In this document: piece after piece, positions 16,866-24,063 of the stretch
Position numbering within the stretch: the first letter of the stretch is position 1
Layout of the letters: the number at the start of each line of letters is the position of its first letter
From: a virus
DNA: 31,953 nucleotides
Virus record (IMG/VR): IMGVR_UViG_3300018424_000116
Location: 1 to 31,953 of that record
Reading direction: 5' to 3' (one strand)
Program-made: the position numbers and the translations under genes
Notes under the pieces: model-generated
The model's database searches: none
What the model saw: only the letters and a program-made list of their open reading frames with translations
What the model was told of the DNA's origin: nothing

Positions 16866-17078
16866 TTATTTCCGATCTCGGTTAAATGATCTCTCGCCAG
16901 CTATTTCTTTGCCAGCCCATCCACCACCTTTATAGACAACACCTATGCCGCTATCAGGGGCGAAGTACGTGTTCAATTTCCCGCCACATAGTTGGCAAGG
17001 TGGGTGATCTTCACTCATCTTCTTGGAGATCTCTTGGACCTCTCCGCAAGACTCACACTTGACGTCATAAAGAGGCAA
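16866..17078 (-). CDS. FmdB-like small zinc ribbon protein
   Basis: 70 residues from a TTG start at 17,078, supported by AGGAGG 5 nt upstream. It begins MPLYDVKCESCGEVQEISKK, followed by PPCQLCGGKL, so CxxC pairs at residues 8-11 and 28-31 form a zinc ribbon, as in FmdB/putative regulatory proteins. The C-terminal part is glycine-rich and basic. Such proteins are common in phages as presumed nucleic-acid or protein binding factors. The specific role is unknown. It overlaps the upstream gene by 14 nt. Confidence 0.75.
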   Translation of the reverse strand: MPLYDVKCESCGEVQEISKKMSEDHPPCQLCGGKLNTYFAPDSGIGVVYKGGGWAGKEIAGERSFNRDRK

Positions 17079-17316
17079 GGTGGCCTCCTAGATGGATATC
17101 TACGGTCAATGCATCCTTGTCATCGAATGCAGACTTGCCGCAAGCTGTGTATGTGCACTCATACCAAAGATCCTCCTGAGGGGCGCTGATGTGCGGCCTT
17201 AGCATCTCAGATAGTGAGTAGACATCTTTCCCCACGCAGTGGGTGACAGCTACAAATAACGTGTCGATCTGATCCTGTGTAAAGCCCTGAAGGATTTCAT
17301 TAACTTGTTGTGTCAT
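17065..17316 (-). CDS. Small protein with a C2H2-type zinc finger signature
   Basis: 83 residues from ATG 17,316. After a helical N-terminal half (NEILQGFTQDQIDTLFVAV), residues about 52-80 read ECTYTACGKSAFDDKDALTV then DIHLGGH. This gives C-x4-C-x4-F-x5-L-x4-H-x3-H, close to the classical C2H2 finger spacing with its conserved Phe and Leu. C2H2 fingers are uncommon in bacteria and phages, though known (Ros/MucR, some phage proteins). A DNA- or RNA-binding role is possible but unproven. Confidence 0.65.
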   Translation of the reverse strand: MTQQVNEILQGFTQDQIDTLFVAVTHCVGKDVYSLSEMLRPHISAPQEDLWYECTYTACGKSAFDDKDALTVDIHLGGHLASL

Positions 17317-17632
17317 TTTCTTTCCTATTAACCTTTACAATTTCATAATCTCTATCCCGCATTACCCTAGCCACAGCACAAGTAAGTCCTAGAGGATTCC
17401 TCCCTGTCTCTTGGGCACTCTTTAATTCAGCAGTGATAGACTCAACCAAAGTAGGATCCCACTCGATAGAGATATTCTCATAGTAATTCTTATCCTTCCA
17501 GCTGTGCCGGATATACAACATACCCCCATCCACGGATACATTCCCACAAATGCACTCTTGGTAGTCGTGGCGATTTGCACTGTATGGGGCATCACCACAC
17601 TTCAAGCACTTTGCTTGGTTCGATAAGATCAT
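17300..17632 (-). CDS. Zinc-ribbon-containing small protein (DUF7695-like)
   Basis: 110 residues from ATG 17,632, chosen because it overlaps the upstream stop as ATGA. A longer frame has no ribosome site. Residues about 9-35 read CLKCGDAPYSANRHDYQ and then CICGNVSVDGG, with two cysteine pairs separated by a histidine-containing segment, followed by GGMLYIRH. I associate this layout with a family of short phage/bacterial proteins of unknown function. The C-terminal half contains a helix (LVESITAELKSAQETG). Confidence 0.65.
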   Translation of the reverse strand: MILSNQAKCLKCGDAPYSANRHDYQECICGNVSVDGGMLYIRHSWKDKNYYENISIEWDPTLVESITAELKSAQETGRNPLGLTCAVARVMRDRDYEIVKVNRKENDTTS

Positions 17633-18117
17633 GATGAATAAAGACTCCATCCGTAAACAGCTAGGTACATAGCCTTCTCCTGCCACCAAGGGATGTTTAG
17701 ATGACCTTGGCGAGTTTTAAGGATCTCATAAAAGATTCGGCTCTCGGGGTAATGATCCAGCCCCATCTTGACAGCCTTATCATGGATCATACTGGCGAAA
17801 ATAAACTCTGGATCGAACTTCCCACCAATCAACCCCTGAAGTGTTTTAGGGATAGAAGCCCCATCCCATAGGAAACCCAAAGGGGTGTAAATAGTGGTTG
17901 CTCGCTTAGAACCATTCTTCTTCCAGTAGTAGGTGAGCTTAAAGTTAGCTGTTGTCTGGAATTTCCCAATATGTTTGTGGAAAACATAATGTTTATTCTC
18001 TTCCAGAGTGAACCCCTTGAAGTCCACCTTCTCCCCATTAACCCACAGGTCTTCCTGACCTGATAGGTACTTACGATTAATGTTTAACTTATTCTTAATC
18101 TTTGACCAAAGACTCAC
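17629..18117 (-). CDS. DUF1353 family protein
   Basis: 162 residues. The core YTPLGFLWDGASIPKTLQGL followed by FIFASMIHDKAVKMG and YPESRIFYEILK matches the DUF1353 family, small proteins common in phage genomes with conserved D..S.P and HD residues. Their function is not established. The HD pair resembles a metal site and the family often lies near lysis or early genes. The start ATG 18,117 overlaps the resolvase gene by 23 nt. Confidence 0.75.
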   Translation of the reverse strand: MSLWSKIKNKLNINRKYLSGQEDLWVNGEKVDFKGFTLEENKHYVFHKHIGKFQTTANFKLTYYWKKNGSKRATTIYTPLGFLWDGASIPKTLQGLIGGKFDPEFIFASMIHDKAVKMGLDHYPESRIFYEILKTRQGHLNIPWWQEKAMYLAVYGWSLYSS

Positions 18118-18706
18118 TATTTTCCTCCAACCATTGCAAACCTAAGAGAAAGGCATCGGCTAGGTCATCCTTACCAGTGCTCATATTATATCCGTCTAGG
18201 AAATCATCACCGGCTACATTCAGACAAGCTGTTACCATTAATTTCTTATCCATCTTAACCTTTTTTCCACCACTTGTAAAGCGTTGATCATCAGGTAAGT
18301 AATCCCTTGCAAATGCTTTGAGGGATGTTGGCGCGATGGTGTGCATATTTTCAAAGGTTGAAAGACCACTGTAGGAGAAATGATTCCTCATTACAAAATA
18401 GAGACCTGCTAGGTTCCTAGTAGCATCACCTACGGATCCAAAAGAAAGACCTTCGAATACGATAGGCACTTCAGTTAATTGGTGACCTACGTAATCCCTT
18501 TCATACTTAAGGAGATCCTTCTCAATACTCCTGCAGATGAAATCTATTTGCTCATCCACCGTGTCAAAGTATTCAACACCTTTTGTTTTGGTCTTAGCTG
18601 AGGAGGACCCTGTACGGATCACCCCCTTCAGTGCTACCTCACCGCCTTTCCAAAAGACATAAGCACACTTAGCTAAGCTTTGGTCTATCGATAATAGGTA
18701 ACTCAA
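18095..18706 (-). CDS. RuvC-like Holliday junction resolvase
   Basis: 203 residues with RNase H-fold resolvase motifs in order: LLSIDQSLAKCAYV (first Asp at residue 7), PIVFEGLSFGSVGDATRN (Glu) and KDDLADAFLLGL (paired acidic residues). The spacing and length fit phage RuvC-like endonucleases. The gene would resolve branched replication or recombination intermediates before packaging, the role T7 gives to gp3. It overlaps the membrane-protein gene upstream by 4 nt. Confidence 0.85.
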   Translation of the reverse strand: MSYLLSIDQSLAKCAYVFWKGGEVALKGVIRTGSSSAKTKTKGVEYFDTVDEQIDFICRSIEKDLLKYERDYVGHQLTEVPIVFEGLSFGSVGDATRNLAGLYFVMRNHFSYSGLSTFENMHTIAPTSLKAFARDYLPDDQRFTSGGKKVKMDKKLMVTACLNVAGDDFLDGYNMSTGKDDLADAFLLGLQWLEENSESLVKD

Positions 18707-19101
18707 AGTGTTAATCTCCAGTTACCAGATAATAGAAGAACCCAAAGACTGAAGATTGCACCAACTATAACTAAAGAGAGCCAGAAGTACCCGAGGAAAA
18801 CATAACTGTCAACTATCAACATAGGGATGCACACAGCTTGGACTGTTACCCTGAAGATGGTCATGATTATGCTTACCTTCTGAGGTTCTTTCTCACTCTT
18901 CAACTTCTTGATGTAATCATCGGTGGTCAGCAGGCCTACAACACTCCCTAAAGCTCCGAGGAACAGGAAGATAAACATTATAAGCTGAGCCGTCCCAGAC
19001 AGCCACTCAGGTCCACTAACTATAGACCAAGTCAGGAGCACTGCACAGAGGAAAGCCCCTATTATTGTACTACGTTGTTCTCTTGTATTACTTGAATTCA
19101 T
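18703..19101 (-). CDS. Four-helix membrane protein, unknown
   Basis: 132 residues with four predicted membrane helices at about 13-31, 38-60, 78-98 and 103-126 (for example IIGAFLCAVLLTWSIVSG and LIMFIFLFLGALGSVVGLL) and a charged cytoplasmic loop (DDYIKKLKSEKEPQK). It overlaps the exonuclease gene by 14 nt and the resolvase gene by 4 nt, so it is co-translated with replication genes. Membrane tethering of replication or a host-envelope effect are possible. No family is recognised. Confidence 0.75.
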   Translation of the reverse strand: MNSSNTREQRSTIIGAFLCAVLLTWSIVSGPEWLSGTAQLIMFIFLFLGALGSVVGLLTTDDYIKKLKSEKEPQKVSIIMTIFRVTVQAVCIPMLIVDSYVFLGYFWLSLVIVGAIFSLWVLLLSGNWRLTL

Positions 19102-20128
19102 CGAGATCGATACCTATTTTTGTTAGGAACTCTTCCATATCGAATCGTTCATTCTCTTCACGTTGCATCCACAACAGGATTGCATTCTCTTTCAGATAAT
19201 CTAACCAATTGTACTTGAGGGTCTCTCCTGTCCAAGATACCATTGGTAATTTCTCTGAACCATAGTATGAGTGATATGCCTCACAAACTCTACGGAAAAC
19301 TTCTTTTGTTGTTTGACCTTCAAGGAAGGGTAAGGCTGTTGCTTTCCCTATGCCTCTACCCTTGCGGAGACCATACTTGGTTGTTATGTCATCTGTGAAC
19401 TTAGGAAGTCCCTGAATGTTATCCACCGTATCACCGCTCAATAGCTGGGATGCAAAGCATAGTGCTCCTTCGCTTGGTGTTGTGTAGTGGATACCTCCCT
19501 TCAAATCATAAGGGTCAATACTTGGACTAATAACCATATCAATGTCATTATCGATATAAGCTAGGAGGTAGTCCCATGATCCTGACTTCTTGTACTCCTT
19601 GAAGTTCTCGTAGCCTTTAATACCAAGATAGTCATCAGCTTCCATACCAGAAACTATTGTTACCCGTTTTCCATACTTTTTAATGATTGCTTCTTTAACT
19701 TCAGCAAACATCAGTGGCTTATCTGTTCGGGTTCCCTTGTACTCAAGGATCTTAGCATACTCATGACGGTAACACTCACCACCACCTAAGACAATCTCAT
19801 AATCAACTGCTAGATCAGCACGTTTGATCTTACCGATAAAGAAATCAAAGTGCTTAACACCCTCTTCAATCGGATCGATACCATCACGTACCTTGACAAC
19901 ATCCTCATAATCGAAATCTTCAGAGGTGTAGGCCTTACCGTACTTTTCGTTGATGGCTGCTAATGCTCCACCATTCTTATTCTTCCAGTGCCCGTAGAAT
20001 TCCATACGAGACTTGTACTTCTGAGTCTTACCGCTTTGCTTGTTTGTCACAAGAACGTAAGTCTCTTGAACGTCTATGGCTGCACGTAGAACCGGAGTAT
20101 CACCATCAATTATTATCTTCTTGAACAT
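19088..20128 (-). CDS. 5'-3' exonuclease (PIN/FEN fold, T7 gp6-like)
   Basis: 346 residues. The N-terminus FKKIIIDGDTPVLRAAIDV carries the first metal-binding Asp. GMEADDYLGI and YIDNDIDMVISPSID supply the acidic cluster, and LLSGDTVDNIQGLPKF with GRGIGKATALPFL is the helix-3-turn-helix DNA-binding element. The order is that of the flap endonuclease / T7 gene 6 exonuclease group. It would remove RNA primers and degrade DNA from 5' ends, supporting replication and recombination. It overlaps the small gene upstream by 23 nt. Confidence 0.92.
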   Translation of the reverse strand: MFKKIIIDGDTPVLRAAIDVQETYVLVTNKQSGKTQKYKSRMEFYGHWKNKNGGALAAINEKYGKAYTSEDFDYEDVVKVRDGIDPIEEGVKHFDFFIGKIKRADLAVDYEIVLGGGECYRHEYAKILEYKGTRTDKPLMFAEVKEAIIKKYGKRVTIVSGMEADDYLGIKGYENFKEYKKSGSWDYLLAYIDNDIDMVISPSIDPYDLKGGIHYTTPSEGALCFASQLLSGDTVDNIQGLPKFTDDITTKYGLRKGRGIGKATALPFLEGQTTKEVFRRVCEAYHSYYGSEKLPMVSWTGETLKYNWLDYLKENAILLWMQREENERFDMEEFLTKIGIDLDEFK

Positions 20129-20375
20129 CTTCCCCCGCTAGGCCCTCCTCTAAAACCTTCAACCTTTTAGTAATTTCCTCTTGGCGCTCTAAGAGGATTA
20201 ACATCTCTGCTTCTGGGTTAGCCTTCTCTATCTCATCCTTGTACATATAGACGGCATCTTCACCGTCTGAACCTACCACAATGAAGCTGTATAGATCACC
20301 ACGTACTTCATCCTCTTCTGTCTCTATCTCAACAAGCTTCAGCTTTACGTCCAGCTCATCACCAATTAAAAACAT
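20106..20375 (-). CDS. Unknown acidic protein (89 aa)
   Basis: The start ATG 20,375 has GAGGAGG 4-5 nt upstream. An open frame extends to 20,414 but would run into the hairpin at 20,392-20,407 and lacks a ribosome site. The sequence begins MFLIGDELDVKLKLVEIETE, beta-rich, and ends in a leucine-bearing helix (EMLILLERQEEITKRLKVLE). It lies between the SSB and exonuclease genes. No family recognised. Confidence 0.75.
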   Translation of the reverse strand: MFLIGDELDVKLKLVEIETEEDEVRGDLYSFIVVGSDGEDAVYMYKDEIEKANPEAEMLILLERQEEITKRLKVLEEGLAGEDVQEDNN

Positions 20376-20391
20376 CTTACCTCCTCGTGTA

Positions 20392-20407
20392 AGCCCCCGA
20401 AGGGGCT
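20392..20407 (-). other. UUCG-capped hairpin between ssb and the next gene
   Basis: On the minus strand AGCCCC-TTCG-GGGGCT forms a 6-bp stem closed by a UUCG tetraloop, an unusually stable RNA hairpin. It lies 8 nt after the SSB stop and 17 nt before the next start. No T-run follows (TACACGAGG), so it is more likely an mRNA 3'-end stabiliser or processing signal, or a partial terminator that sets SSB expression apart from downstream genes. Confidence 0.55.
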
Positions 20408-20414
20408 CTTTCAA

Positions 20415-21137
20415 TTAAGCGAAAGGATCTTCACCATCTTGGTCTTCAGCTGCATCAGCCTCGAAAGGAACGTCATCAACTTCCTCTTGTATTTCAGACT
20501 CCTGTGGCTCAACTGGTTCATTGTCAAACTCGGTAGTGGTTTCATCTTGGATGATTTCACCCCACTCGTTTGATGTTGCCTTAGCTTTAGGCGCGTAAGG
20601 GATCAGCTCAGTGATCAGGATATTACCTAACTGGATGAAAGAACCGTAAGTGTTCTCAAGAACAGTGTAGGATAGGTGACCCTTAGAACCATTGGCTGGG
20701 ATCTTGTTCTCATCCATAGTGATGTCACGAACCTTACCATCTTCCATCTCGTAAGCTTTAGGACGGTTGCTCCAGCTGTATGGAACCATGTCACCAGCTT
20801 TAAGGCCAGCATCCGCATTGTCACGAGCTAGCTGTGCACGAGCACGTAGCTTCAGAACAAATTGTTCATCCTGCTCTGGGAATGGAGCTGGGATCTTGTA
20901 GATGCCTTCGAAATCTGGAGTATCTACTTCGCGAACCTTGTTCTTAGGGAACTTCTTCTTGAAAGCTTTAGCAGTTGCTTTATCAACGATAAAGTCTACA
21001 CCATATTCCTTCTCAGTTTTGCTTTCGTATTTGAAATCAGCGTAGTGGAGTTTGCAATAAGCGAACACACCGTTCTTGATCTTACCGTTAGCGCGTTCTT
21101 TACCTTCCGCTGCGTTGTATTCAAAATTCTTGCTCAT
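20415..21137 (-). CDS. Single-stranded DNA-binding protein (T7 gp2.5-like)
   Basis: 240 residues from ATG 21,137 with AGAGGAAAG upstream. A longer open frame begins at 21,218, which is 3-7 nt before the probable transcription start, so it cannot be the main start. The middle is a beta-rich OB-like domain (KYESKTEKEYGVDFIVDKAT; KLRARAQLARDNADAGLKAG). The last 50 residues are a long acidic tail ending QDGEDPFA, with the terminal aromatic residue typical of gp2.5. It coats single strands and recruits polymerase and helicase. It has its own strong promoter (21,221-21,248). Confidence 0.85.
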   Translation of the reverse strand: MSKNFEYNAAEGKERANGKIKNGVFAYCKLHYADFKYESKTEKEYGVDFIVDKATAKAFKKKFPKNKVREVDTPDFEGIYKIPAPFPEQDEQFVLKLRARAQLARDNADAGLKAGDMVPYSWSNRPKAYEMEDGKVRDITMDENKIPANGSKGHLSYTVLENTYGSFIQLGNILITELIPYAPKAKATSNEWGEIIQDETTTEFDNEPVEPQESEIQEEVDDVPFEADAAEDQDGEDPFA

Positions 21138-21179
21138 TATTTTACTTTCCTCTTTGGTTATGTTATAATTGATATAGAG

Positions 21180-21194
21180 GGAGGCTTTCCCTCC
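21180..21194 (-). other. Hairpin in the ssb 5' leader
   Basis: GGAGG and CCTCC pair around GAAAG on the minus strand, about 20-35 nt after the predicted transcription start and 43 nt before the ssb start codon. Pairing hides a Shine-Dalgarno-like GGAGG that follows a TTATG. It may prevent false initiation or stabilise the mRNA. Confidence 0.35.
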
Positions 21195-21220
21195 ATAACT
21201 TCTGTCAATTAAGCCCAACT

Positions 21221-21248
21221 ATTATACACACTTTCGTATGAAAGTCAA
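21221..21248 (-). promoter_or_regulatory. Sigma70-type promoter for ssb
   Basis: Minus strand: TTGACT (21,248-21,243), 16-nt spacer, TATAAT (21,226-21,221). The transcription start would be near 21,214. It lies between the polymerase stop and the SSB gene, so it gives SSB and downstream genes extra transcription. The sequence ACACTTGACTTT around the -35 box recurs at the promoter at 28,159-28,186. Confidence 0.85.
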
Positions 21249-21255
21249 GTGTTTT

Positions 21256-24051
21256 TTAGTGAGTTTCTGCTAAATTGTTACCTACATCGTAGGCTGCATT
21301 AAATGGGAGGGCCATATTATAGTGTTTGCCAGCCATCTGAAGACTCTTATCTCCTAGCTCACCAACGATACAATAGTATTTCTCCCACTTACCATTTACT
21401 TCTTTCGGGTTTGACCATCGGCGACCATCACTATAAGCTTTAGCCTCCTCTTTGGTATCAAACACCTTGGTCTCGATTAGCGATTCGTGTACCTGATATT
21501 GGTACTCATCCTCTCTGTATTCTTCTATTACTAGAAGTGTCGGACTATATCATCATCTCCTCACGGAGAGTCAGGCGCTGTTTCTCTGGGTTATTACCTC
21601 CCAGATACTTCCTGTTATTAAGCCTTATCGCTAACGCTCAGGTAGTCTCTGCACCTTCCCACTCTGGGGCTTGGCTCAGGATTGCCCTCAACTTAATGCT
21701 AGGGTTTCCCTGAATTCACCTGATTTATTTAACTGGGATCGCTCCCAGTGTCCACAATGATCTCTATGGACAAATGCTAATCTTGTAACCTTACCGTTTT
21801 TAAGTAGTCCACGTCTTGCCAACATGTCATACATAAAGCACCCAGATAACATCATGATTAAACTACCGCAACTCTGGAAGAGTGCATTAACCAAGCTGTG
21901 CTTACTACGGGTGTAGATCTTACGACCATCAATACCCCGGATGTATCGCTTATCTGTTGAAGTCCAGTACGCCTCTAGGTTATCCCTTAATTTCTTAAGG
22001 CCCATGTTCGAGTCCCAGAACGCATCAATTACTTTCTGTGCATTCCTACGAGAGATACCTAGCATCTTGGCAATCTTCTTAGCCTGTGCTCCGTAGAGAA
22101 CAGCATAAGTAATGTTCTTACCTGATGAACGTGTCACCTCCCGCCCAGCTGCTCGTGAGTACGCTTTAGCATTCTCGGTGTGGGCATCGATAGGTTCTTC
22201 ACCTTCAGCTAATCCCCAACCAAGCTTGCGAGCATAGTCCCCATTGTCATACCTAAAGGCATAACTTGCTGCTACGAACTGCTCAAGGTTAGATCCATCA
22301 TAACCTAGGATCGTGTAACCCTTCGGTGCTATGAAACAACTACGCATCTCATGACCAAGCAAGACTGATGGATCTGCCTTTGGAAGGTTAACAATTTCCC
22401 GGTGCTTATAACGGTTTGTGTTTGTCACACCACCGAAGCCCTGACCAATACGACCATCAACTGCTAGACGTGGATTGTTCAACCAACCTGTATCTTTCTT
22501 CTCATCTTTGGTCTGGATAACAGACCTACGATTACGAAGTGATAGCCACTTAACGATTGCCTTGGCCAGCTCACCATCCAACATCTCAATAGATGGGCAC
22601 AGGTCACCCTTCTCATCTTTAAACTTAGGGGTTGTGACTAGGTATCTAGCCTGACGCTTAAGCTTATCAAGGATACGATCCTCAATATCATCGCAGAAGT
22701 TTATATCCATCTCATCTGAGATCTGATCCATGTACACAGAGTTTCTAACTTCCTGTATGTAGTCCCTTAGCTTCTGTACCTGGACTTCTTTAGGATACTC
22801 TTTCTTGAATGCATCACGAGTAGCATCCTTGGTCCCCCAAATAGTAGGTCTCCATCCCTCGTGCTCAACCAAATACTCCTTGATATCTTTTTGGTTAGCA
22901 ATCTTCATTGGTACTAACCAGCTAGGCTCTACCTTGTTCTGTAGATCCTTACGTGCTTTCTCCATCTCATCATCAGGTAGTGGTTTGAATTCCACACCCT
23001 TCTTCAGGCATCCACGGATAAAGTCGGGCATCTTAGCCTCGTCAACAACACCATTATTGATGCAGTACTTACGACCATTAGCTGATAGCTCCCCGTTGTT
23101 CTTGAAAGCTGTCTTAGGTGGTGGCTTGAAGTTAAGAGCTTCGTCATCCACCTCATAGCCTAGGCGCTTAAGCCACTTCCAACCATCCGCACTAATAGAC
23201 CCATCACCTTTGAAAGGATTAGCTGGGAAGTTAGGACGTTGACTCTTAGGCATTTCCCTTGGGGGGAGCCTTGGCTCAATCTCCTTCTCGATATCCTCCA
23301 TCATTCGATCAATACGATCACGAAGTTCTACAGCGAACTCTTGATCAAATAGGATGCCATCACGGAATTGCTTCTCCATCAACCAGTCACACTTATTGTT
23401 TAGCTTAAGGGCCTCAGACCAACTACCGCCCTTAGCAGCTTTACCTGCTTCATTGAACAGGGCTGTCAGTGTTAGATCATTGATCTTAACATCCTCAATA
23501 CAACGATCAAGGTAAGTCACCAGTGGTTGATCCCTCCAGTCATGGACTGTAGGCTTCATGTTAGCTACCCGGTAACCCCATGCCATCAAGCCGTGAGGGC
23601 CTACCATATCCTTCTTACCCGTCACCGGGTTAAAGACATGGGTAGGGCAACCTCTAGGGAGAGGTCTGTCAGGCCACAACGCACGACTAACTGACAGTGT
23701 ATCGATCATCTTGATCTCATGGCCATTGATTGACTGAGGACACATATCGAAATCCTCAACCAGTTTAAGCTTCTTAAAAGCTGGTACATCGTAGCCATGT
23801 AGGTTGTGACACGCTACAGACTTAACATCAGACCAGCTCAGGAAGTCATCAAGGTGATCCAAAGGCAATACTCTGGCCTTAATATCACTGCTCTCAATGA
23901 ACAGGAGAGCTTCCTTGTATTCAGGATGGTTAGGATCTAATAAGATTACCCATTCATCCTTCTTGTATCGTTTAAAAACAATACAATGGAACTTAGTAAT
24001 ACCATCTAAGAGGTCATCACCCTCGGTATCTAGTACCCAATAACCATCCAT
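21256..24051 (-). CDS. Family A DNA polymerase (T7 gp5-like), interrupted by a group I intron
   Basis: Exon 1 is 24,051-21,766 and exon 2 is 21,510-21,256. Spliced, they give 846 residues. The ATG 24,051 has AGAGGA 7 nt upstream (an adjacent TTG is also possible). The 3'-5' exonuclease domain shows VLDTEGDD (residues 7-13), CHNLHGYDVPAF and RCIEDVKINDLT. The polymerase domain shows motif A LGYDGSNLEQFVAAS and motif B RSSGKNITYAVLYGAQAKK. Motif C is cut by the intron: exon 1 ends LAFVH and exon 2 begins DEYQYQV, restoring VHDE. Exon 2 ends in the family-typical AGKHYNMALPF...VGNNLAETH. Unspliced RNA would give a protein ending 25 residues after His with no catalytic Asp. It is the replicative polymerase, next to the helicase gene. 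Confidence 0.95.
21511..21765 (-). ncRNA. Group I self-splicing intron in the DNA polymerase gene (no internal ORF)
   Basis: 255 nt. P1: exon UGUCCAU pairs with intron GUGGACA, with the conserved U-G pair at the 5' splice site (21,766/21,765). P10: exon 2 GAUGA pairs with intron UCAUU just before the P1 strand. The intron ends in G before GATGAG. P2 is ACUGGGA-GCGA-UCCCAGU (21,749-21,732). P3 is UCAGGU (21,723-21,718) with ACCUGA (21,643-21,638). P4 is UCAGG/CCUGA within the Q-like AAUCCUGAGCC. P6a is CCC/GGG. P7 is GACUA in the R-like GUGCAGAGACUA with UAGUC in the S-like GAUAUAGUCC. Further hairpins are CUGGG..CCCAG and UCUCC-GUGA-GGAGA. P9 is CUUCUA-GUAA-UAGAAG. The core resembles phage introns such as td; subgroup IA is likely but not proven. 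Confidence 0.95.
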
Positions 24052-24063
24052 CAACTCATCCTC

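Noticed and set aside
20415-21218. Longer SSB starting at 21,218
   Set aside because: It would start before the predicted transcription start, and the extra residues do not resemble SSB. ATG 21,137 has a good ribosome site.
21256-21465. Separate small gene downstream of the polymerase
   Set aside because: It is exon 2 of the polymerase: it carries the family C-terminus and continues upstream in frame to the intron border at 21,510.
21688-21765. Natural C-terminus of a shorter polymerase
   Set aside because: The 25 residues after the motif C His have no polymerase similarity and lie in the P1-P5 part of the intron.
21511-21765. Intein rather than intron
   Set aside because: The segment is not open in the exon frame, has no splicing-protein motifs and fits a group I RNA fold.
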